Positions 30,439 through 41,320 of a stretch of DNA of 64,000 nucleotides are shown here, piece by piece (position 1 is the first letter of the stretch; every line of letters starts with the position of its first letter). The notes beneath the pieces were generated by a model, which was given only the letters and a program-made list of their open reading frames with translations, did no database searches and had not been told where the DNA came from. Origin of the DNA: Humulus lupulus. Lineage: Eukaryota; Streptophyta; Magnoliopsida; Rosales; Cannabaceae. Where the stretch lies: positions 91,235,868 through 91,299,867 of the forward strand of contig NC_084797.1 of assembly GCF_963169125.1 (NCBI RefSeq), written 5' to 3'. A program made the translations under genes and the position numbers.

Positions 30439-30480
30439 AAGTTTATTTATTGCTCGTGATAAATAAACTTGGGGGGCAAA
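30439..30480 (+). other. Hairpin plus polypurine tract of Tat1
   Basis: AAGTTTATTTAT (30439-30450), an 8-base loop, and its exact reverse complement ATAAATAAACTT (30459-30470) lead straight into GGGGGGCAAA, which abuts the 3' LTR. In Tat2 the stems (60757-60768 and 60777-60788) are unchanged while the loop differs. Confidence 0.8.
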
Positions 30481-31073
30481 TGTTATCCAAAAAATTAGCA
30501 TTGATGACGTGGCAAGTGATCCCTGGACACGTGGCTGACACCTGGAAAAGTTCTGCTAGAGTATCGACCAGAAGACGCATTAGAAGCAGCAAGCACCCTA
30601 GTCTTACATGCGACCAGTCTGGTCGATAGTTCCACATACAAAGCAACATTAATGAGAAGATCTTTGTAAATCCCGAATTTAACTCACACAATCTCCTGAG
30701 TATCCGATTATTCAGGAAAGAATATCTGTAATGATCTTATGTAATCCCCCTTGAGCCTATAAATAGAGAAAGATAGCTCAAGGAAGGGACTTTTGGCTTT
30801 TGAATCATTTGAGACTATAGTAATTCTCCTAGTGATATTGTATTGTTCTTGTGAGGTTAGTGAAACTCATTGAACCCTTGTTCTTTGATCACTCCTTTGG
30901 TTCTCATATCAATAACAGTCTAAGTGGACGTAGGTTATTACCAGATCCTGGGGCCGAACCACTATAAAAATATCGTGTTGTTATTACTTTTTGTCATTAC
31001 GTTTCTCTCTACACATTCATTCATATCAAGCATATTCTGACTCCGTATCAGTTGGCCAAATCCTGGGTCAACA
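30481..31073 (+). repeat. Tat1 3' LTR
   Basis: 593 bp, same length as the 5' LTR. About eight substitutions, including two in a TTTCC/TTACA change at about 30604-30608. Followed by TTTAC (31074-31078). Confidence 0.95.
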
Positions 31074-31078
31074 TTTAC

Positions 31079-31502
31079 CAATTAAATCCCTTTATCCAAT
31101 TACTCTTCAATTATTTACCCACTGTCCAATAATTCCCAACATATTCTTTAAATTCCCAAAAATCCCCACCATGACTATTTTGCCAAACCGCTCACTAGGA
31201 CCGTCTCGAGCCATATGCTACAAATATATTCACATAATAATGTGGTCTCAACAATTTATCACACATAATTACATTTATGCCCTCAACGGGCCAAAATTAC
31301 AAATATGCCCTTGAAAGCTACACAGGGCCCACATGCATATTTAATACTCATAAACATGCATTTAATCATTTTCACATAATCATATAATCATGCATGCCAC
31401 ATAATCGTGTATTTTATCATTAATTCATATAAATACCATTTATGTCCTCCCGACACACTAATCAAGGCTCTTAAGCCTTATTAGCAATTTTGGGTTGTTA
31501 CA
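31079..31502 (-). repeat. Final segment of solo LTR B (its LTR 5' end)
   Basis: The minus-strand LTR start TGTAACAACCCAAAATTGC matches the beginnings of LTRs A, C, E and F. It ends at 31502 and is followed by ATTTG (31503-31507). No gene. Confidence 0.85.
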
Positions 31503-31507
31503 ATTTG

Positions 31508-32590
31508 TATACACAATACCACGTCCAGGTGCTCATTTCAAGTAACACAAAATTTGCTCTAACGCTGCCCAATGATGAACTGTTGGAGATGACATAAACT
31601 GACTCACAACGCTGACTGAATATGCAATATCTGGACAAGTCACAGTAAGGTAATTCAACTTCCCAACCAATCTTCGATATCTCTCAGGATCTTCAAATAG
31701 TTCCCTATCTCCTATAAGGTGCATGTTCGAAGTCATTGGAGTACTACAAGGCTTTGCTCCAAGTTTTCTTGTCTCAATTAACAAATCAAGGACATATTTT
31801 CTTTGAAATAGAAAGATACTTTTTTACTTCACGTAACTTTGACACCCAAGAAATACTTCAGCACCCTCAAATCATTCGTGTGAAACTGAGTATGAATGAA
31901 AGACTTGAGATATGAGATTCCTGTATCATCACTTCCAGTAATAACAATGTCATCCACATACACAACTAACAAAATAATACCAACTACTGATTGTTTGTAG
32001 AACATTGAATGGTCAGACTTGCTTTTCATCATACCAAATTTCTCAACAACTTGACTAAATTTTCCAAACCAAGCACGGGGACTCTATTTCAAACCATATA
32101 AATATTTTTGAAGACGACAAACCCATCCATACTCCCCTTGAGAAACAAAACCAGGAGGTTGTTCGATATACACCTCCTCTTGAAGATCACCATGAAGAAA
32201 AACATTCTTAATGTCAAGTTGATGCAAAGGCCAGTTATGAGTAGTTGCCATCGAAATAAACAATCGAACATATGTTAATTTCGCAACAAGAGAAAAGGTA
32301 TTTGAATAGTCCACACCATAAGTTTAAGCATAGCCTTTAGCGACAAGACGAGCCTTCAATCGAGCCATTGATCCATTCGAATTGACCTTAACTGAGAACA
32401 CCCATTTGAATCCTATAGCTTGTTTCTCTGAAGGTAAATCTACCAAGTCCCAAGTACCATTGTCATCTAAAGCATTCATCTCTTCTATCATTGCATTATG
32501 CCAACCAGGATGAGAGATGGCTTCACGAACAGTTTTAGGAAAAGATATAGAATTAAGGGAAGCAATAAAAGAACAAGAAGAAGACGACAA
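31508..32590 (-). pseudogene. Copia reverse transcriptase and start of RNase H
   Basis: On the minus strand: FPKTVREAISHPGWHNAMIEE, GTWDLVDLPSEKQAIGFKWV, then PLHQLDIKNVFLHGDLQEEV and QPPGFVSQGEYGWVC. The active site LLVVYVDDIVITGSDD (YVDD at 31960-31949) and KYFLGVKVT follow, with LVGKLNYLTVTCPDIAYSVS leading towards RNase H. The frame is broken at about four points (stops near 32326, 32083 and 31828). The sequence stops at GRGIVYTN, where solo LTR B is inserted; the rest is at 1661-2155. Confidence 0.9.
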
Positions 32591-33507
32591 GTCGTTATAA
32601 AAAACAAAAGAAGAAATAGGATAAGTACACTAGCATTTACCTTTGCACAATGCTATAGGAAGATCATCACTCAGGTCTGGATTTGATGATGAAGGAGCAG
32701 GTGCAAGACATGAATCAGGAGGTGGACATCTGGAGTAGACTTGAATGATAGGAGGCTTAGCAGGAGCTGATGTAGGGATAGGTTCAGAGGTTGTGATAGA
32801 ATAGACCAACAAATCATCATCCCCCCCTGACTAGTAAGAACAGGCGAGGACAGAAAGTATGGTGTATCTTCCATGAAGGTAACATCAATTGAGACAAAGA
32901 TATTTATTAAGACTAGGACAATAACATCTATAACCTTTCTGAAGATGAGAATAACCAAGAAAAACACACTTCAATGATTTGGGATCTAACTTAGTGACAT
33001 GTGGACGAACATCTTGAACAAAACAAGTACTACCAAATATCCTCGGATTTATTAGAAATAATGACTTGTGGGAAAAAGAGCTTTATAGGGAATCTTACCA
33101 TTAATAATAGAGAATAACACGCGATTAATGAGAAAACATGTTGTAGAAATTGCATCGGCCCAAAAAGGTTTTGGAACATGCATTTGAAACAAGAGGACAC
33201 GTGCAGTTTCAAGAAGATGCCTGTTTTTACGTTCTGCTACACCATTTTGGGATGCAGTATCAACGCAAAGAAGTTTCATGAAGTATGCCATTTTGAATCA
33301 TATACGAGTGAAATAAAGCAGATGTATATTCTTTGGAATTATACTTTGCAAAGTACGAATGGAAATATTAAATTGATTTTTAATCTCAGCACGAAATGCA
33401 CAAAATATAGAAAACAACTCAGAACGATTTTTCATTAAAAATATCCAAGTTACATGAGAATAATCATCCACAAAAGTACCAAAATACATGAATCCATGTT
33501 TAGACAA
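32591..33507 (-). pseudogene. Copia integrase
   Basis: The minus strand from 33507 reads FGTFVDDYSHVTWIFLMKNR, containing the first catalytic Asp. The next frame (33291-33052) has QNGVAERKNRHLLETARVLL with the catalytic Glu, then PFWADAISTTCFLINR. The C-terminal part near 32970-32850 reads KYFVSIDVTFMEDTPYF across frames. Several frameshifts occur. The linker to RT (32630-32850) is Pro/Ser-rich. The product would have joined the copia cDNA to host DNA. Confidence 0.86.
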
Positions 33508-33935
33508 AATAGGTGAAGGACCCTAAACATTAGAATGAACTAATTCAAAAGGAACACTAGCACGTTTATTTACTCTAGGACTCGAACTAAGACGATGGTG
33601 TTTTGAAAATTGACACGACTCACATTATAATAAAGACACTTTAATATATTGTGGACAAAGCTTCTTGAGCAATGGAAGAGATGGGTGGCCCAAGTTGGTG
33701 GCGGTGTATCAGGAACGTAGAGGCCTCCAGACTCATGTCATTTACGAAATAATCTTCTTCGTCATAAAATCCTGAAATAAACAATGATCGGGAAAAAATG
33801 AGATGCAACAATTAAGATTATGAGTGAGTTGACTGACACTGAGCAAATTGAAGGATACATTAGGTAAGTGTAAGACAGATGACAAAGTAAGCGAAGGTGT
33901 AGGAGTAATAGTGCCAGACCCATGAACATGGGATG
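33508..33935 (-). pseudogene. Copia GAG-pre-integrase region (split by solo LTR C)
   Basis: Heavily decayed. On the minus strand the blocks QLGHPSLPLLKKL, CESCQFSKHHR and NKRASVPFELVHSN can be read across frames near 33540-33710. They match the zinc-binding pre-integrase segment. It joins the protease at 36254 once solo LTR C is removed. Confidence 0.7.
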
Positions 33936-33940
33936 GTGAC

Positions 33941-36248
33941 TGTAGCGTCCTAAATTTGCTAATAAGGCTTAGGACCTTGATTAGTGTGCCTGGAGGGCAA
34001 TAATTGATTTAATTACGTTAATATGTGAATTTGATGATTATGTGATTAGAAAGGCATGTTTAGGTGAATTAAATATGCATGTGGGCCCATTTGGTTATTA
34101 AGGGCATATTTGTAATTTTAGCCCGTTGAGGGCATAAATGCAATATTTGTGTATATTGTGATTGATACCATGAGTGAGTGGAGATTTATTTGTGATGCAC
34201 GATCCGAGACATTCCTAGGGAGCAGTTTAGCTAGAAAGTCACAACGGGGTCAAATACCCAGCTCGGGAGGAGCCTAGGGGTATTTTGGGAATATTATGTG
34301 TTCAGGAATTATCAAGTAATTGGTAGTAATTTAGTAATGATTTGGATATGTCGGGATTAAACAGGGATTTATAGGAACACTTGAGGAATTAGCGGGACTT
34401 GGCAATTGATGAAATTGTCCTAGGTGGCACTTGAGGGTTTGGATAGGCTTAGGGGTATCTTAGACTTTTTGGCTAAGGGATAGGCTTAAGCTTTGGTTGC
34501 TGAGGCTCTAGGAGGGGATTAGAAGCAACAAAAGGAAGACTCTCACACTTTCTCTCTCAGTCGGTTCTTACTCTTTCTGTTTGGTGTTGGAAAATTTTGG
34601 AGAAACTTGAGGATTTAGTCTGAAGAACTGGTGGATTGGAAGCTTAAGGACTTAGGAAATTAGCTCAGTGCCGAGTATAATTTAGAGGTAAGCTCTTAAA
34701 CTTGGTTTTTCTATTGAATTCTCTTAGAAATATAGGCTTGCATGAAAATGGGTTCTAAGTGTGATCTTGGGTGGTTGCTGAGTTTATGGGGTTGTTTATG
34801 GACTTATTGTGTTAACTAGGATATGTAAACGAGGAATCCAGGATCAATTATTAGTTTAATTGATGTATGAATTATGAAAATTGGGGTTTAGGCTCGAGGA
34901 AAACACATAAAATAGTTGGGATTTCTGGGTTTGGGGGCTCGAGCCGCGGCCCTGTTCTTCAGGCGGCGCGACCCGTGTGTCTCAAAGAGGCTAGAAGCCT
35001 TTGTCTGCCCAGGCATGCTGCGACCCAATGTTTGAAGCGTTGCAGCCTGTGTCTCTCAAGAGCGAGGCATTTTGCTTCTGACTTGGGGTGTGCCGCAGCC
35101 CCCAGCCCTTCAGGGGCTGGGACGTGGCTCAAATGCAAGATATTGGTTGTTTGAAGGTTTTTGGCTTGGGAACCCAAAATTTAAGGCTCGGGAAGGATTT
35201 TACCACCCGGATTGATAAAATCCAAGGTCTTGGAGGCTAGAATTATGTTATGAAGTTATTTACTGGATTAAAACTTGATGGATGGCTATTATGAATGTGT
35301 TGTGACTAGGTTTTATGTGAGGCTCGGGTTAAAGGACTGTGCTCGGGATTGCAGTGCTCAAGAAGCTTGGGACACAGGTAAGAAAACTGTTGTACCTGTA
35401 GAGCACTATTATTTGTATTGCAGGGCATGACCTTATTGATTGGATTGCATGGCGTAGCCCTATTTTTTATGTTTAGTATATGTTTAAATATCTGTTGATG
35501 TTATTTTATGTAGTACATATTTGTGAATGAACGGTGAAGGTTGGGAACAACGAAGGCCGAGAACGGCAGGAAGCCGAGTACGGCAAGGGGACGGGAATGA
35601 CATTGAGCACACGGAGTGTAGAGCTGAGTATGACAAGGGGTCGGGAATAGCGTTGAGCACGCAGAGTGCAAGCCGTTAGGGCGAGATCGTCCTAGGATGC
35701 TGGGGTCATCCTCTCGGTGAAGAACGCAAACCCAGGGCCTGGTAAAGCACTTGGGACGGAGGGCCGCTATGTGTTTAGCCCATTGGCTGTTTTGTTATAC
35801 GCTGTTGATAGATGTGCATATGTTATTTCTTTTGTGTTGAGTTTTCTTGTTGGGCTTCGGCTCACATTGCTCTATGGTGCAGGTAAGGGCAAAGGAAAGG
35901 GCGATCAACCATGAGTATGGAGAGCGTGGAGCGATGGGTACATGTTCAGCCTGCTTGGCCGCCATGGCTAGGGTTATTTTTGGGAAAATGTACTGTAATA
36001 GTTATTTTGTCGCCTAAGTCGACCTTAAATGTATTTTGAGATGTCAAGTATTTCCTAAACAAAATTTTTGGGATCCCAACTGTAAAACTTTATGAGATTT
36101 CGATAAATAACAAAATGTGTTATATTTAATGTCTTTTAACGGGTTTTATCTCAGTTTAGTCACACTCTTAACCTAAAACCTCGATTAGCGAGCCAATGAC
36201 ATGTTTTAAACTCACTTAGTAACGACTTTATGGAAGTAGGGCGTTACA
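33941..36248 (+). mobile_element. Solo LTR C (Tekay/Del-like)
   Basis: A 2308-bp solo LTR starting TGTAGCGTCC and ending GGGCGTTACA. It is flanked by GTGAC at 33936-33940 and 36249-36253. It carries a CpG-rich centre (34930-35120), the shared TTGTTGGGCTTCGGCTCA…GCAGGTAAGGGC block (35848-35898) and GGGATCCCA (36069-36079). No internal region. Confidence 0.9.
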
Positions 36249-36253
36249 GTGAC

Positions 36254-36533
36254 CCATCGGCTAAAGTAACACTAGAAGTGGAAGTGTGAGACTAAAAAAG
36301 TAGAAAAGATATGGGAATTACCTGTCATGTGATCTGTGGCACCGGAATCAATGAACCATTTGAAGGATGAGGAAAGAAGACACGCATTAGATTTACCTGA
36401 ATCAACAATAGTAGTGATAGAAGGAGATGACAACTTGAGTGATTCTTTATACCGTGAGAACTTGGCAAATTCATCAGTAGAAATAAGGACTAATTTGTCA
36501 GAGACATCATTAGTACTCGCTACATTAGCGAAT
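36254..36533 (-). pseudogene. Copia protease
   Basis: The minus strand reads WFIDSGATDHMTGNSHIF near 36310-36355, the copia aspartic-protease active site (DSGATDHMTG) with its catalytic Asp. Flanking frames are broken. It lies between Gag (36534 upward) and solo LTR C. Confidence 0.82.
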
Positions 36534-36933
36534 TATTTTTGCTGATTTTTAAATTGGAGCTTTCTACACTCATATTTAGTATGGTCTAGCTTTTTACAAT
36601 AGTTGCAAATAATGCCTCTAGAATCTAGTGTTTGAGTCTCAAACCCTTGCGAACTGCCTCCTTTGTGTCCACTTGGTGCAGAGGATTTTCCAGGCGCATA
36701 ATTATTATTACGACCTACCAAAGCACTACTTAGCAGAACAATTGGAGTAGTTTCTATATGAAGAATACGGCTAAAGACATCTTGTAAAGAAGATACATTA
36801 GATCTAGAAAGAACTTGTGCCTTCACAAAATCAATTTAAGATGAAAGTCTTGCTAGAAAGCTCATGATAGCCATCTGCTCGCGCTAGCATTGTTGAACTT
36901 TCACATCAATACTAAATGGCAGCAACATATTAA
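36534..36933 (-). pseudogene. Copia gag, C-terminal part with zinc knuckle
   Basis: The minus-strand frame 36826-36533 has VKAQVLSRSNVSSLQDVFSR and the CCHC knuckle CNYCKKLDHTKYEC (36617-36576 region), followed by RKLQFKNQQK. Upstream, up to 36933, LPFSIDVKVQQ and MAIMSFLARLSS can be read with stops. Solo LTR D separates it from the N-terminal half at 48269. Confidence 0.85.
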
Positions 36934-37392
36934 TGTAACACCCTGGGTAACCAAGACCGTTACACTGTGTGTTTAAAATAGTGCAAGACTCGCTAATAAA
37001 CTCATTTGAACATAATTATGTTTCTAAAGTCGACTGACAAGTTAGGGTTAAAGGATTTTGATCATAAAATGATTGATTTTCATTAAGATAAGAGTTTGAT
37101 ACATGGGATCCCAAAAATAAGGTTTACATGGCAGAAACAACCCTAAAAAGTTAGTACAACAAAAGCCTGTCTAAATGGAAAAATACAGTTTTGAGCTCTA
37201 GTTCCCGTAATTCCCTTGGCCGTGGTGGTCGAGTAGCTGGCGATGTACACTTCGACCAAAAAGCTCTCAAAATCATGGTTGGTCTAGCCTTCCCTTGCCT
37301 TTACCTGCACCACATAGCACCTGTGAGCCAAGGCTCAACAAGAAAACCATAATCAACAAGCATAGACAACAACAAATGTATATAACAAGTAT

Positions 37393-39791
37393 TGTAATGT
37401 CCCAAATTCTCTAATGTGATTTAATGCCTAAACTAGGGTGCCAGGAGGGACATAATTGATTAAATATGCGATTATGTGATTATATGCATGATTATGTGAA
37501 TTATATTATTATATGATGATAATTGCATGCATGTGGGCCCACTTCTTATTAGAAGGTCATTTTCATAATTTTGGCCGTTAAGTGCATAGTTGTATATTTA
37601 TGTGCATGTGTGTGATATATGGGTGAGACCACATTGTTATGTGGATATGTTTGAGTTATTCGGCATGAGACGATCCTAGGATGAAAGTTAGCGGTTTGGT
37701 CATAACGGGGTTAATTGCTGAGCTTGGGGTGAGCCTGGGGGATAAATTGGTGTTAAGTACATTAACTGGAATGAGCGGGTAATGGGATATGATTTACTAA
37801 TTATTTTGGGATATTGTGAGTAACAGTAATTGGAGGATGTTAATTATGATTAATGGGATAGATGGGAAATGAAAATTTTGCCCTTGTTAACTTTGAAAGA
37901 TTAGAATGGCCCTAGGGGAATTTTGGTCATTTTGACCATGGGTTATGTTTAGCCAAAGGATGGCTGTAGAAGGTTTAAGGCAGCAAAAACATATTTTTCT
38001 TCCCTCTCACTCTCGATTATCTCTCTTTCTCTCGGGTTGGAATTTTGAGGCAAAATAGGAGGATTCAAACTTGAGATTTTGGAGGCTTGAGACTTAGGAA
38101 TTGTGTTCAGCAGCTGAAAGGAGTTTAATCCATAATTGGGGTAAGAATTCTAAGCTTTAATTTCTAAGTTTTTACTTTGATTTGAGGTTATTTGAAAGAT
38201 TGAGATTTTGATCTTAGAAGTGGATATTTGTTGGTGTTTTGGGTGTTTCCAAACTTGGCTTTTGCTGTTAAAGTAGTGATAATGTTGTGGTGATGATTAA
38301 TTGTGGTAGTAGGATTGGTTTGATGAAGATTTGACTGAGTTTGAATTGAGAAAAATGCAGGGGAGCTGGGTTTGTGGGGTCAAGTCGCGACTGAGTTCAT
38401 GCAAGTCGCGACTTGAATGCACACCAGAGCTCCCCTGGGTTCTGTCTAGCAGGCGCCCCGCGACCCACAAGGGCAAGTCACGGCTAGTCCCTGGCACCCC
38501 AGACAGGGGGCTCTCTGTCTTGGGGGCGGGCCCTATGCTAAGATGGGTTTTAGCGAGTTTCAAGCGCGTGTTTTCGATTCTCTTGGCCTAGGATCTAATC
38601 TACTAACCGCTTTAGTAGGATTCGAAGTCCCGAGAGTTGGGTTTTAGTCCATGAACCATTTTATTATTTATTTGATTAATGAGATTTCATATTTGGTTAT
38701 GATTAGGTGACCACTAAGGGGCCTAAGAACAAATCGTTCTCAATGGTCGTTCTTTTATTATTTCACGCTCGAACCAGAGGTAAGAGAACTGCACCCAGTA
38801 TGTGACATGCATGGTTATTGATGAGGCATGTTGAGTGCTCTATACATGGACATTGATTGCATTGTAAATGCCTGGCAACTTTGGTTACCTGTGAATGGCA
38901 CTGACTTATTAGTCAGAAACGACAACGATGTTTAGTACTGGTCGCAAAGCTCTGACTTATCAGTCATGATTGGCAATAGTACTGAGCGCTGGTCGTATGG
39001 TATTGGCTTATGAGTCAAGAGTGGCATTAGCATGTTTAACGCAGGCCGAAATGATTAGATCTAATAAACATGAGCATTAAATGCTTGGCCGACCTATTGG
39101 TCAAAGAAAACTAAAGCGCTTGGCTAGTCTAAGTCTAGTTACTCAGAGCCAGGGCCAAAAAGCTCAAGTGACTGAAATGTCACATGGCTTAGGGCCTAGA
39201 GCCCCAGAGAGACTTATTAGTCATCTATTCAGAGAGACTTATTAGTCATCAACCCTAGAGAGAATTATTAGTCATCTACCCCAGAATGACTTATTAGTCA
39301 CCATCCAATTAGGGATGTAAGCCCCATAATCATTTAATATTATTTGTATACATGGAGTAATAAGTTTTCTTGTTGAGCCTTGGCTCATGGGTGCTATGTG
39401 GTGCAGGTAAAGGGAAAGAAAAGCTCACCCAGCCTTGAGTAGAGAGCTTAGCTGGTGATGTGTACATATACGGCCGCTTGACCACCACAACCAAGGTGTT
39501 TCTCAGGGGAACTAGAGTTTAACCCTATTTTTGCTGGTTAGGTTAATGGGTTGTAACTTTTATACTGTAATGACCATTTTGGATTGTAAATAACTTTGTA
39601 AACACTTTTATGGGATCCCATGTACAGTTTAATGTTTTTAATAAAATATATCCATTCCTTTTGACCGAGATTTTCACCCTGGCCTGTTAATAACACCTAG
39701 ATGCACGTTTAAAACTGAATGATTTGTTTAGCGAGTTAAACACTATTTAAAGTACATAGTGTGACAGTCTTAGGCTAACCAGGGCATTACA
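37393..39791 (+). repeat. Element E 5' LTR
   Basis: 2399 bp, TGTAATGTCCC…GGGCATTACA. It includes a CpG-rich centre (38385-38540), a four-unit minisatellite of about 24-26 bp (39209-39302), the shared splice-donor-like block (39370-39420) and the palindrome TGGGATCCCA (39609-39620). Confidence 0.93.
39209..39302 (+). repeat. Minisatellite, four units, in E 5' LTR
   Basis: Units begin GACTTATTAGTCATC and are about 24-26 bp long. The core TGACTTATTAGTCA is an imperfect palindrome. The 3' LTR has six units. Confidence 0.8.
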
Positions 39792-39794
39792 ACT

Positions 39795-39806
39795 TGGTAT
39801 CAGAGC
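39795..39806 (+). other. Element E primer-binding site
   Basis: TGGTATCAGAGC, tRNA-Met type, three bases after the 5' LTR. Confidence 0.9.
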
Positions 39807-40276
39807 GTCTCAAGGTTTAGGGTTCCTGTAGACTGGCTGGGCATGTACACTAGCCACTGAAGTCAAGCTTGACTCATGGTTTGGTAAATATTTATGGGGT
39901 TATGTGTTTAACTTCTTAAATAGAATGTAAATACTTTACCTGCATGCATGAGATACACTAATAGGGATGGCTCTTAACTGCTGCATGATGAGCAAGAATG
40001 TGCTTATTAGCACTGATATTGGTAGAACATGCTTAGCATTCTTAATTATTGATTTCTAAGTGCTAAATGTTAACTCCTATGTTTATGAAGCAACATGTTT
40101 GTTAGTATGATTGTTGAATACGGATGAGCATCTGCGTGGTCTTGGACCGTGACGCGGCAAGAGGTTTAGTTATCACTACCAAACTGGCCGTATTGATTAT
40201 TGCAGCAAGGTATAGGTTGAAAGTATGATTCCAAGGTAGATAGAATCATCAGCTGGCCAGGAAGATCAGGGCCAAA
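39807..40276 (+). other. Element E leader with no recognisable gag
   Basis: Where a Tekay capsid domain should lie, no long frame and no capsid motif was found. An internal deletion is the simplest explanation. Confidence 0.5.
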
Positions 40277-40640
40277 ATGATAGACAGGGTTAGGAAAATG
40301 ACCAGAGTCAGGAGGGTGGGACCTCCATTTATAGGTTCACGTAGGGGTGGAGGCCCCAGTGATCAGAAGAGGAAGACTGCTGATGCCTTCCCAGCTCCAG
40401 GCTTTGACAAGCGACCACGTGGTATTACGATGGGCCGCCAGGGCGGCAGTGAGGCCTAGAAGGTTGATCCTGAATGCCCTAGGTGCAAGAGGCGCTATAT
40501 AGGGGAGTGTAGGGAAAAAGCTTGCTTCTTATGTGAAGTAGTGGGACATTTCAAGAAAGATTGCCCAAAAGCAAGAAAGGAAGAGCCAAGAAAGGCAGAT
40601 AGCTCGTCCTCAACTCAAGTGTTCGCATTGACTCAGACAG
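40277..40640 (+). pseudogene. Element E gag remnant with zinc knuckles
   Basis: A basic stretch (GSRRGGGPSDQKRKTADAF) leads to CPRCKRRYIGECREKACF and CFLCEVVGHFKKDCPKAR. These match the paired Cys motifs of Tekay Gag (C…HPGxC, then CYxCGxxGHxxxxCP), with the first one damaged. A TAG at 40457-40459 interrupts the frame. The N-terminal three quarters of Gag is absent. Confidence 0.8.
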
Positions 40641-41320
40641 AAGTTGAGGCTTGTCCCTCAGTAGTTACAGGTCATCTTTTTAGTGCTGGAACCCCTTATA
40701 CTGTTTTGATTGATTCTTGTGCTACACATTCTTTTGTTGCTAGTAGAATTATCGATATACTGTGTAGACCATGTGATTATTAAGCTGTGGAGTTTGAGAC
40801 CTTATTACCCACCGAGGAGTTAGTAGTATCCAGAAGATGGGTCAGATCACTGCCAGTGATAGTAGAGGGCAGAGATTTATTAGTTGATTTGATAGAGTTG
40901 GTTATGACTGACTTTGATATGATTCTGGGTATGGATTGGTTGGTGAAGTATGGGACAACCATAGATTACAGAAGGAAGATGGTAACCTTTGAGCCTGAAG
41001 GAGAGGATTCTTTCGTGTTTGTTGGCACTATGCATGGACCTCATATACCTATGATATCTGTTCAGAGGGCTAGAGATCTATTGCATGGAGGTTGCATAGG
41101 ATTCTTAGCCAGTGTGGTTGATACCACTCAGGTCATGCCAGTGGGACCAGAGGAGACCAGATTAGTGTGTGAGTTTCTGGATGTGTTTCCAGAAGATTTA
41201 CTAGGATTGCCACTGCACAGGGAGATTGAATTTGTGATTGAGTTGGCACCAGGGATGGAGCCAGTGTCCAGAGCACCTTACAGAATGGCCCTAGCAGAAT
41301 TAAAAGAATTGAAAGTATAA
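40641..41320 (+). pseudogene. Element E protease
   Basis: VLIDSCATHSFVA is the protease active site; the family has DSGATHSF, so the Gly is now Cys. DFDMILGMDWLVKYG and the link VCEFLDVFPEDLLGLP to RT are typical of Tekay. TAA at 40781-40783 and TAA at 41318-41320 are in-frame stops. Confidence 0.86.

Larger units (their letters stand above)
13586..31073 (+). mobile_element. Tat1: Ty3/gypsy Tat-lineage element with antisense gene
   Basis: Flanked by TTTAC at 13581-13585 and 31074-31078. LTRs are 13586-14178 and 30481-31073 (593 bp each, about 8 differences by hand count). Internal order on the + strand is gag, protease, RT, RNase H, archaeal-type RNase H, integrase. A convergent minus-strand gene then precedes the polypurine tract. 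The archaeal-type second RNase H and antisense downstream ORF are known hallmarks of the Tat lineage (Retand/TatI-III type). A chromovirus (14803-20616) is inserted in gag. Without it Tat1 is about 11.67 kb, against 11.59 kb for Tat2. The gag-pol frame has ten in-frame stops but no frameshift. Confidence 0.93.
2161..31502 (-). mobile_element. Solo LTR B (Tekay/Del-like), split by two further elements
   Basis: The + strand starts TGTAACGCCCTGG (reverse complement of an LTR 3' end) and finishes GGGTTGTTACA at 31502. It is flanked by ATTTG at 2156-2160 and 31503-31507. Its own DNA is 2161-3301, 12693-13585 and 31079-31502, together about 2.46 kb, matching solo LTR A (2.41 kb) and the LTRs of element E (2.4 kb). 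No internal region, primer site or coding sequence belongs to it, so it is the product of LTR-LTR recombination. It sits in the copia RNase H domain, and joining its flanks restores a readable copia sequence. Confidence 0.88.
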
